Origin: Planctomycetota bacterium | Lineage (GTDB): Bacteria > Planctomycetota > PUPC01 > JACPCR01 | DNA length: 57,897 nt | Assembly: GCA_016179685.1 (NCBI GenBank) | Contig: JACPCR010000082.1 | Span: forward strand, 1-57,897 | Direction of reading: 5' to 3' | In this document: positions 43,236 through 51,400 of the stretch, piece by piece | Layout of the letters: every line of letters starts with the position of its first letter | Position numbering within the stretch: the first letter of the stretch is position 1 | Notes under the pieces: model-generated | Told to the model about the DNA's origin: nothing | The model's database searches: none | The model's input: the letters and a program-made list of their open reading frames with translations, nothing else | Made by a program: the position numbers and the translations under genes

Positions 43236-44470
43236 GGCGAAGTGCCTCCTGACAAAGGAACGGAACGGATGCGGGCGAACCGGCGCTTGCCCACCTGCAG
43301 GACCGCGCCGGTCCGCGGCGCGATGAGCGCTTGTGGGTCTCGGAGAGCTACGCCATCGACGGAGACTGCCCCTTGTTCGATGAGGCGTCTGGCCTCGCTG
43401 TGGCTTGCGGCGTGGCCCGCCAGGTGCATCAGCTTCACGAGCCAAATCCGGCCATCCTGAAGCGACCCGGGCTCGAGGACGACCTCGGGCATTTCCTGCG
43501 GCAATTCTTTCCGCGAGAAGACTCGGCGGAACTCCTCGGCCTCGGCCTCAGAGGCTGCGCGTCCATGATAACGCGCCACGATCTCCCGGGCGAGTCGTTC
43601 CTTCGCCTCCCGCGGATGCGTCCCCTCGCTCAGGAGCGCCTGCACTTCACTTTCGGGCAGGGAGGTCAACAACTCGAGGTACATGCGCATCATCGAATCC
43701 GCAAGGGACATCAGTTTTCCGAACATCTCCCGGGCCGACTCCCGGACCCCCACCGTGTTGCCCAAGCTCTTGCTCATCTTGTGAACGCCATCGAGCCCGA
43801 TGAGCAGCGGGTAGGTGATGCAGACCTGGGGTTCCATGCCCTCGGCCTTCTGCATCTCTCGACCCACGAGCAGGTTGAAGGTCTGGTCCGTCCCTCCCAG
43901 CTCGACATCCGATCGGACCCTGACGGAATCGTAGCCCTGCATCAAGGGGTAGAGGAGCTCGTGCAGGCCGATGGGACTCTCCGACTCGTAACGCTTGCGA
44001 AAATCGTCACGCTCGAGCATGCGGGAGACCGTCAACCGCGCGGCCAGCCGCAGGACTTGCTCGAATGTCATCGAACGAAACCACTCGCCGTTGTAGACCA
44101 CTTCCAGCCGGTCCAGCAGCAGTATCCGGTCCACCTGTTCGAGGTAAGTCTGTGCGTTCTCCAGCACCTTCTCTCGGGTGAGCTGGGGCCGAGTCTTGGA
44201 CGTGCCGGACGGATCGCCCACCATGGCGGTGTAGTCCCCGATGATCAGCACGGCCTGGTGGCCCAGGTCCTGGAACAGGCGCAGCTTCTCGAGCACCACC
44301 GTGTGCCCCAGGTGAATATCCGGAGCGGTCGGGTCCACCCCCAGTTTCACCCGCAGGGGCTTCCCCGCCGACAAAGATTTCTCCAGTTTCTGCCGGAGCT
44401 CCTCCTCGCGCAGCACGGTCACTGTCCCGCGGCGGATCGCTTCCAGTTGGCGCTGAGTCTCGAGCATCAT
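43232..44470 (-). CDS. tyrS: Tyrosyl-tRNA synthetase
   Basis: A 412-residue class I synthetase that charges tRNA-Tyr. The HIGH motif is HLGH in APDIHLGHTVVLEKL, KMSKS is present as HKMSKSLGN, and a C-terminal S4 RNA-binding domain is visible (EARRLIEQGAVSVDGVAL). Its length and the sequence around the tyrosine pocket fit the TyrZ-like branch. The start overlaps the rpsA stop by four bases (ATGA), so the two are coupled. No T-box leader is seen. Confidence 0.96.
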   Translation of the reverse strand: MMLETQRQLEAIRRGTVTVLREEELRQKLEKSLSAGKPLRVKLGVDPTAPDIHLGHTVVLEKLRLFQDLGHQAVLIIGDYTAMVGDPSGTSKTRPQLTREKVLENAQTYLEQVDRILLLDRLEVVYNGEWFRSMTFEQVLRLAARLTVSRMLERDDFRKRYESESPIGLHELLYPLMQGYDSVRVRSDVELGGTDQTFNLLVGREMQKAEGMEPQVCITYPLLIGLDGVHKMSKSLGNTVGVRESAREMFGKLMSLADSMMRMYLELLTSLPESEVQALLSEGTHPREAKERLAREIVARYHGRAASEAEAEEFRRVFSRKELPQEMPEVVLEPGSLQDGRIWLVKLMHLAGHAASHSEARRLIEQGAVSVDGVALRDPQALIAPRTGAVLQVGKRRFARIRSVPLSGGTSP

Positions 44471-46311
44471 TCCTCGTCCGGCGAAGCCGGGCCTGTCGGA
44501 GGCTCAGGCTCCCCCTTTCCGCGGGCCGGCTCGGCAGCCGCTGGGGACTCGAGGTCAGCCACGGACGCGGGCTCCTCAGCCTCCACATCCGCCTCACGCC
44601 GCTTCGCTTCGCCCGCGGTCGCCTCACGCTCCGGACGCGCTGCGGCCTCTCCGCCTGCCTCCACACGCCCCACTCGACGCAAACTCAGACCGATCTTCCG
44701 ATCCTTAGGGTCCACCTTGATCACTTTCACGTCGATGCCCGTCCCCACTTGCACCATCTCTTCCGGGTTCTCGACCTTGTGATCCGCCAGTTCGGAGATG
44801 TGGAGCAGGCCCTCCAGGCCGGTCTGCAGCTCGACGAACACCCCGAAATTCGTAATCTTCGTCACCTTCCCGGTGACGACCTGGCCCACGTGGTAGGACT
44901 CCGGAATGTGCCGGTCCCAAGGATCATCCTCGAGTTGCTTCATGCCCAGCGCGATCCTCTTGCGCTCCTTATCCACCGAAAGAATGACCGCCTCGACTTC
45001 TTGACCCTTTTTCAAGATTTCCGAAGGATGAGTCACTTTCTTCGTCCAGGAGATATCCGAGACGTGCAACAGCCCGTCGATCCCTTCCTCGAGCTCCACG
45101 AAGGCCCCGTAATTGGCGAGGTTGCGGACCCGGCCAGAGACACGCGCCCCAGCGGTGTACCGTTGCTCCACCGTCTCCCACGGGTTCGCCTCCGCCTGCT
45201 TCATCCCCAGGGAAATCTCCTGTTTGTCCCTGTGGATCGCCAGGATGACCACTTCCACTTCGTCCCCAATCTGGACCACCTCGGACGGATGGTTGATCCG
45301 GCGGGTCCAGGACATCTCCGAGATATGAACCAGGCCTTCGATCCCGTCCTCGAGTTTCACGAAGGCGCCGTAGGACATCAGGTTCACCACTTCGCCGCGA
45401 TGCTTCGAGCCCACCGGATATTTCTGCTCCACTTGGACCCAAGGGCTCTCGCTCCTCTGCTTCAGGCCCAGCGAGATTTTCTCTCGCTCCCGATCGAAGT
45501 CCAGAATGACCACCTCGATTCGCTCGTCCAGCTTCACCATCTCGCTCGGATGCGAAATCCGACCCCAACTCATGTCCGTAATGTGAAGAAGGCCGTCGAT
45601 ACCGCCCAGGTCCACAAACGCTCCGAAATCCGTGATGTTCTTCACCACTCCCTGGCGGACCTGATTCACCTGTATCTCCTCGAGCAACTTCTTCTTCATC
45701 CGGTCGCGCTCCTCCTCGATGAGCTTGCGACGGCTGATCACGATGTTCCGCCGACTGACGTCAATCTTGATGATCTTCGCCTCGATTTCCTGCCCGATGA
45801 GTTCCCCGATGTCCCCGGTGCGTCGGATGTTCACCTGCGATGCCGGCAGGAAAACCGGCACACCGATGTCGACGAGCAGCCCTCCCTTGATCTTGCGCAG
45901 CACCCGGCCGGAGATTTTGTCCCCTTCTTTGTACTCTGAAATGACGCGCTCCCACCCTCGAATGCGGTCCGCCTTCCGCTTCGACAGGACGACCATTCCC
46001 GAATCATCCTCGACGGCCTCGAGGAGCACCTCGATCTCCTCGCCGACGTCCAGTTCCTTCGGATCGTCGAATTCGGACACCCCAATCACTCCTTCCGACT
46101 TGTAACCCACATCCACCAGCACCACGTCACTGGTGACTTCGAGGACCTTCCCCTTGAGGATGACCCCAACCTCGAAATTCTGGATGGACTGGCCGTAGAT
46201 GCTTTCCAAACCCTGGGTGCCCTCCTGGCCGACGGCCTCCTTCACCTCCCGGTCAATCTCCTCGTCCGTCTCCAGCTCCTTCAACAGCGCGTGATACTGG
46301 GGCTGAACCAT
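44467..46311 (-). CDS. rpsA: 30S ribosomal protein S1
   Basis: A 614-residue protein with six S1 (OB-fold) RNA-binding domains; the first two are the more degenerate ones (KGKVLEVTSDVVLVDVGYKSEG and SGRVLRKIKGGLLVDIG), and four canonical copies follow (KNITDFGAFVDLGGIDGLLHITDMSW type). S1 binds mRNA and the 30S subunit during initiation. A charged Glu/Ala-rich tail ends the protein. It lies in the common cmk-plsC-rpsA order. A 178-base gap separates it from plsC and holds a small hairpin. Confidence 0.95.
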   Translation of the reverse strand: MVQPQYHALLKELETDEEIDREVKEAVGQEGTQGLESIYGQSIQNFEVGVILKGKVLEVTSDVVLVDVGYKSEGVIGVSEFDDPKELDVGEEIEVLLEAVEDDSGMVVLSKRKADRIRGWERVISEYKEGDKISGRVLRKIKGGLLVDIGVPVFLPASQVNIRRTGDIGELIGQEIEAKIIKIDVSRRNIVISRRKLIEEERDRMKKKLLEEIQVNQVRQGVVKNITDFGAFVDLGGIDGLLHITDMSWGRISHPSEMVKLDERIEVVILDFDREREKISLGLKQRSESPWVQVEQKYPVGSKHRGEVVNLMSYGAFVKLEDGIEGLVHISEMSWTRRINHPSEVVQIGDEVEVVILAIHRDKQEISLGMKQAEANPWETVEQRYTAGARVSGRVRNLANYGAFVELEEGIDGLLHVSDISWTKKVTHPSEILKKGQEVEAVILSVDKERKRIALGMKQLEDDPWDRHIPESYHVGQVVTGKVTKITNFGVFVELQTGLEGLLHISELADHKVENPEEMVQVGTGIDVKVIKVDPKDRKIGLSLRRVGRVEAGGEAAARPEREATAGEAKRREADVEAEEPASVADLESPAAAEPARGKGEPEPPTGPASPDEE

Positions 46312-46458
46312 TTCTCTGAAACTCCTTCAAAATCGCACGAAACGTGTCCCCGGCACGGCCGGGGAAGAACGGAAAAAACGGAATCGGTCATCGACCTTTC
46401 CACTTGGACTCGCAACAGGTCCGCCGGCGGAAGACTCCAGCACACCTGCACAGAATGA

Positions 46459-46480
46459 CACTCGCACTTCCGTGCGCGTG
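46459..46480. repeat. Short hairpin between plsC and rpsA
   Basis: CGCAC (46463-46467) pairs with GTGCG (46472-46476) around TTCC, with three further pairs outside one mismatch. The apex has the opposite order (GCAC then GTGC) to the long palindromes, so it is only loosely related. It may affect rpsA expression. Confidence 0.45.
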
Positions 46481-46489
46481 ACCTCCTCC

Positions 46490-47101
46490 TCATGCAGGAT
46501 GTCTCCACTCCAGGCCCTCGTACAACCGGACGATGGATTTCTGAAGTCGTCCGGCGATCTCTGGGGCCTTCTCTCGAGCCCATCCAGGCGGGATGGGGGG
46601 TCCGAAAGCCACGGAGACGCGCCCCATGCGGGGAAATAGGCGATGCCGCGGCCAGACCTCGAAGGCGCCGCGGATGGCTGCGGGGACGATCGGACACTCG
46701 GCCCGTTGCCCGATGCTGATCACGCCGCTTTTCATCCTCCCGAGACTCCCATCCCGTGAGCGCGTGCCTTCCGGGAAGACCAGCAGCCCGCCGCCCGCGG
46801 CGAGAATCTCCATGGCTCGGCGAATCGCCCGGAAGTCCGTCTGCCCACGGTCCACGGGAAACGCATTGAGCCTCTGGATCATGGGTCCCACGACGGGAAT
46901 CCGGAAGGCCGACGACCGCGTCATGAAATGGAGCGGGCGGCGGGTCCCCGTGCCGACGAAAACCGGGTCCATATAGGATTGATGATTCGATGCGATGATG
47001 AATCCCCCCTGCTTCGGGATGTGCTCCTCCCCGAAATAGCGAAGGCGAAAATACAACAAACACGCTCCCTTAACCAGTATTCGGGCCGATTGATAGATCA
47101 C
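46490..47101 (-). CDS. plsC: 1-acylglycerol-3-phosphate acyltransferase
   Basis: A 203-residue membrane-associated acyltransferase that makes phosphatidic acid. The catalytic HX4D is in ASNHQSYMDP, and FPEGTRSRDGSLG is the second substrate motif. The start is put at a GTG at 47101, just after the cmk stop, because an ATG at 47191 would overlap cmk by 74 bases and add residues with no family match. Its position between cmk and rpsA is common in bacteria. Confidence 0.9.
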   Translation of the reverse strand: MIYQSARILVKGACLLYFRLRYFGEEHIPKQGGFIIASNHQSYMDPVFVGTGTRRPLHFMTRSSAFRIPVVGPMIQRLNAFPVDRGQTDFRAIRRAMEILAAGGGLLVFPEGTRSRDGSLGRMKSGVISIGQRAECPIVPAAIRGAFEVWPRHRLFPRMGRVSVAFGPPIPPGWAREKAPEIAGRLQKSIVRLYEGLEWRHPA

Positions 47102-47117
47102 CGGGCACGTACTCGGC

Positions 47118-47798
47118 TCAGACAAGCTTCCTTCTCTTTGCCTCCTGAACCAAGATTTCCAGAACCTGATCGACCTGCAGGAGGGTCGCATCGAGGACGA
47201 ATGCCCCCTCGGGCTTGGAGAGCGGCGATGCGGTCCGCATCATGTCTCGATGATCGCGACGCTGAATCTCGGCCTGCAACACCTCCAGAGACACCTCTTC
47301 GCCGCGGGCATCGTGCTCCTTCTTCCTCCGCCGGGCCCGCTCCTCCAGGCTGGCGTCCAGATAAACCTTCAAGTCCGCGTCCGGGAAAACCACGCTACCC
47401 ATATCCCTTCCCTCGGCCACGATGTTCCTTCCCTCGGCGAAAGAGCGTTGCAGCGGCACCAGCTTTTCCCTCACCCCGGGCCGCCTGGCCAGGTGGAACA
47501 CGTGGTTCGAAACTTCCCGAAGCCTGATCGGCACGGTGACATCTATGGAGTTCACAAAAACCTTCATTCCCGAGCGTGATTCCTCCAGGCGGAGATGGAA
47601 ATCATCCAGAGCCGCCAGGATGGGCGCCTCATCCTCCCAATCCAGCCCGAGGCGGGCCACAAACCAGGTAGCCGCACGGTAGACGGCCCCGGAGTCCAAG
47701 AAAGCAAAACCAAGTCGTTCGGCAAGCCGGCGCGCCACGGTGCTTTTGCCCGCTCCACCGGGACCGTCGATCGTCAGCACGATTCTACGGGGCTTCAT
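47118..47798 (-). CDS. cmk: Cytidylate kinase
   Basis: A 226-residue P-loop kinase that converts CMP and dCMP to the diphosphates. Motifs are the P-loop IDGPGGAGKSTVARRLA, FLDSGAVYRAAT (NMP-binding region, usually LDSGALYRAVT), NIVAEGRDMGSVVFPDADLK, and the Arg-rich lid RARRRKKEHDA. The ATG at 47798 gives the standard N-terminus. It is the first gene of the cmk-plsC-rpsA-tyrS block. Confidence 0.95.
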   Translation of the reverse strand: MKPRRIVLTIDGPGGAGKSTVARRLAERLGFAFLDSGAVYRAATWFVARLGLDWEDEAPILAALDDFHLRLEESRSGMKVFVNSIDVTVPIRLREVSNHVFHLARRPGVREKLVPLQRSFAEGRNIVAEGRDMGSVVFPDADLKVYLDASLEERARRRKKEHDARGEEVSLEVLQAEIQRRDHRDMMRTASPLSKPEGAFVLDATLLQVDQVLEILVQEAKRRKLV

Positions 47799-47827
47799 CT
47801 CACGCGCCGTCCCTCCATGGCCGGCGC

Positions 47828-47937
47828 TTCTTCCAACGGTATCCTGCGGAGGAAAGGCGGATGCGGTGGCCTCCGGTACCCGCCTCTCCCATTTCCGACG
47901 CCGCCCGGTCCCAACGGGACCCCTTCGGGAGGCGGCG
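47828..47937. repeat. Dispersed repeat B copy 2 and a three-way hairpin
   Basis: 47828-47900 matches 26519-26595. It is followed by CGCCGCC (47899-47905) pairing with GGCGGCG (47931-47937), enclosing GGTCCC-AAC-GGGACC and CCC-TTC-GGG. The structure lies about 100 bases upstream of the cmk start and could form in its leader if transcription begins further upstream. Confidence 0.6.
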
Positions 47938-48427
47938 CAACAAAACAGAAAAAATCCCCTTTCAAAACATCTCCAAGCCCGCTTGGTGGGCACCCGGAGG
48001 AGAAGTTACAGGCTCAGACTCCCACATATTTTGCTCTTATAGCATATTTGCCTCGCGCACGCAAATCTCCGGCTCTTGCCTCAAGCGCTACCTCAAGCCG
48101 ACCCGTGTGACTCCCGCGACTCGCACAGGTATGAAGAAGAAGTGCACCCGCACTTCCTATAAGGCGGGCGAAGCCCGCAACCCAGCAAGGGTGCAAAAGG
48201 TGTCAGGGTTCAGGGTTCAGGGATCAACTGACACCCGACCCGCCTCCCGCGGGAGCAAGTCTGGCGGGACACCTTTCAAATTCTCCGCCGGGTGCCCGCC
48301 GGGTGCCCGCGGAGCGGGCGCGTGGGGCGGAGAATTGACACCCTAGGACACTAACACGCGTCCGAGCTCCGTTGAAACTCACGTCCGGCCGTGCTAACAT
48401 CCAATACCCACCCTGTCTGCCTCGTGC
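47938..48427. other. Gene-free spacer rich in inverted repeats
   Basis: No gene supported. It holds a weak GTGC-apex hairpin (48139-48145 with 48150-48156, loop ACCC) and GCGGGC-GAA-GCCCGC (48164-48178). Paired elements also occur: AAAGGTGTC (48196) with GACACCTTT (48268), GGTGTCA (48199) with TGACACC (48229), and AATTCTCCGCC (48279) with GGCGGAGAATT (48326). A short (GTTCAGG)n run is at about 48206-48221. Confidence 0.55.
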
Positions 48428-51400
48428 ATGAAAATCACCTGCCCAAGCTGCCATTCCGTCCTCCCTCCGCCTACCCCCGAAGCAGACCCTTTGGAAGTCG
48501 TTTGCCCCTCCTGTTCCACGCGTTTTCACCGTCCTTCTCCTCCCGCCGCAACGGAAACGGCTGACCCAGCGCGGCCGGAATCCTGCGCCATCAGCCCGGC
48601 CCGGGAGCAGGGGCACGCCGATGCGCCCGCCAGCACGGCGGCGTCTGCTGAGCCCTCGGGACAGGCTGACTGCGACGGCCCGGATGTTCATGATGCCCCG
48701 ACGGTGAGCCTGGAGTCGGATGGCGACTCGGGAGGCCCCGAAGAAGATGAGGAGAACACCGGCGCCTCCCCCCCCGATCGCAGGGCGGACGAAGATGACA
48801 TCGAAATTCTGAGAGATTTTGGGGATTACGAAATCTTATCGGAAGTTGGGCGGGGGGCCATGGGCATCGTCTACCGCGCCCGCCAGAAGCACCTGCAACG
48901 GGAGGTGGCCATCAAGGTGTTGCTTGCTGGGGCACACGCCTCCCGCAAACAGGTCGCGCGATTTTACAAGGAGGCCCAAGCGGCGGCGAAGTTGCGCCAC
49001 CCCAACATTGTGCCCATTCACGAGATTGGCCGATGCCAGGGACGCCACTTCTATACGATGGATTTCATTCATGGGAAGTCCTTGGGCAAGCTCATCGCCG
49101 AGGGAGTGGTCTCCATCCGGCGATCTCTCGAGCTCTGCATCGAGCTCGCGGATGCCCTCGCCTATGCGCACGCACACAAGGTCATTCACCGCGATATCAA
49201 GCCCAGCAACATTCTCGTGGACCTGGATGGCCGGCCTCACATCATGGACTTTGGACTGGCCAAGCAGCTCGACTCGGGGACGAAGTTTACTCAGACCGGG
49301 AGCGCCATCGGCACCCCCGCTTATATGTCCCCGGAACAGGCCGCTGGAGAATCCCATCGGCTCGATCAGCGTTCCGACGTTTACTCGCTCGGCGCCGTGT
49401 TGTACGAGCTGGTGACCAGCCGGCCGCCTTTCGAAGGCGAAAACATGATGAACATCATCATGCAGGTCCTCAACCACGACCCGCCGCTCCCCCGGGGCCT
49501 GAATCCGAAGGTCCATCGGGACATCCAAACCATCATCCTGAAGGCGATGGAGAAGAATCCGGAGCGGCGCTACCAGGGCATGGGCGAGTTGGGCGACGAT
49601 CTGCGGCGTTTTCTCGCCGGAGAAGCGATCCAGGCCCGGCCTTCGAGCCTGCTCTACCGGGCCTGGCGCAGGACGAGAAAGCACACCTTGCCGATTGTCT
49701 CCGCTCTGATGGCTCTCGCCATCGCCACTGCATCCGCCATAGCCGTTCTCTTCCTCAATCAAAAGCTGCGTGAGAAGGACCAGGAGCTCAGCCGTCTGGG
49801 CGAGGAAGTCCAGCGCGTGATTGAGAAGGAAGCGGAGAAGACACGGCCCCAGGAGGTCACCGAGGTGGCCGACGAGTTCGACGGGCCAGTTCTGAAAGAG
49901 GTCTGGAAACCCCTGGGAAACGGCCAGGCCTGGAGTCTCATCGAAGGTGAACTGGCCGCCAGCGCCAAGGGCGAGGCGGTCCTCATGCTCGATCCGCCCC
50001 TGCCCCTGAAGGGCAACATGAAATTCGAGTTCGACGTCCGCTTCCTCGGCGTCGTCGGACCGCGGCTCGATACCCTCATCGGCATCGATCAGAACCAGGC
50101 CTATCGCCTCATCCTCGAAGGAGGCGAGTCCGGCCCCCACCTGCTCCTCCAGCGCAGCGGTGTCAACCTCGCCCAGGTCGACGTCACGTCCCTCGCCCCG
50201 GGGTCCGCCTACCACTGCCTGCTCGAACGCGAGGATTACCGCCTCCGATTCGACGTCCGCACTGCGGACGGACCGGTAGCGTCCCTGCACTACAACGATT
50301 TCGACATTATTCGGGATCTGGGCATCTTTCGGCTCGGCTTCGCGGTCTGGGACACCTCGGCGCGTTACGACTCCGTGCGGCTGACCCGCGAAGGCATTCC
50401 GCCCCAAGCGCCCCTCTTCTACTTCCCCCAGAAACAGCTCATCCTTTCTCAGGACTATGACGTGGCCATTGAGAAGCTCACCCAGATCATGGCGGATTAC
50501 ATGGGCAAATTCGAAGCCCTCCAGGCCAGCCATCTCATCGGCCGCTGCTGGGAGCTCAAAGGCCAGCCCCAGAAGGCTCTCGATTTCTACCTCCAGATTC
50601 CCCAGGCCGCGCCCGCCCAGAGCGATCCGGAGATCGAAAAGCTCCTGACCGAAAACGAGCTTCGCAAGTTTTTCTGCTATGTGCCTCTGAACCGGCTCTC
50701 CGAGGCAGCTCGGTCCCTGGCCTTCCTGTCGGACCGCGGCATCCCCATCGAAGCCGCCTGGATTTGGCACTTTCGCGATGCGGTCCAGCGCTGCCTCAAT
50801 ACGCCCCGTCTGGAGGAGGCTCTCGTCATTTTCCAGAAGGTGCGTTTCCGGGCCGGGGCGGACCCCGCGGCGGACATCAGCCTCCATGCCCTTTCCAAGG
50901 CCCTCGGCCAATCGCTCTACCATGAGTTCCTCATCCAGGCCGTCCAGCTCGCCACTCGCTTCGGGCAGGGCGCGTATCCCCACTTTGATCACGTCATGGA
51001 CCTCTACCTCGCCTTCCCGGACTCCCAAATGACCCTGGCCTTCGAGAAAAGCGTGGTCCAGGCGATCCAACTCGGACAACTCGAGGCCGCCTTGCGGCTT
51101 CTTCGCTTCGCTCGTGAGAAAGCCCTCGTCTCCGACGGGCTCAAGCAGGCCGCAGTCGCCCTCGGCAACGAGTTCTGCAAGCTCCGCCAGTTCCAGCGCG
51201 TCAACGAGGTCTATCAAAGCTTTCCCGCCAACAACCTCGTCAGCGCCTATCGCACCGCCGTTGATGGCCTGCTTGCCCAAGGCGAAAGGGCCGAGGCCTG
51301 CCAGCTCTTTGAAAAGGCCCAGGGCATCTTCCGCAGCGCCCGCAGCGAGGACGCACCCGGCCTCGTCGAGGCGGAGCTCGAGACCATGAAGGCGAACCTC

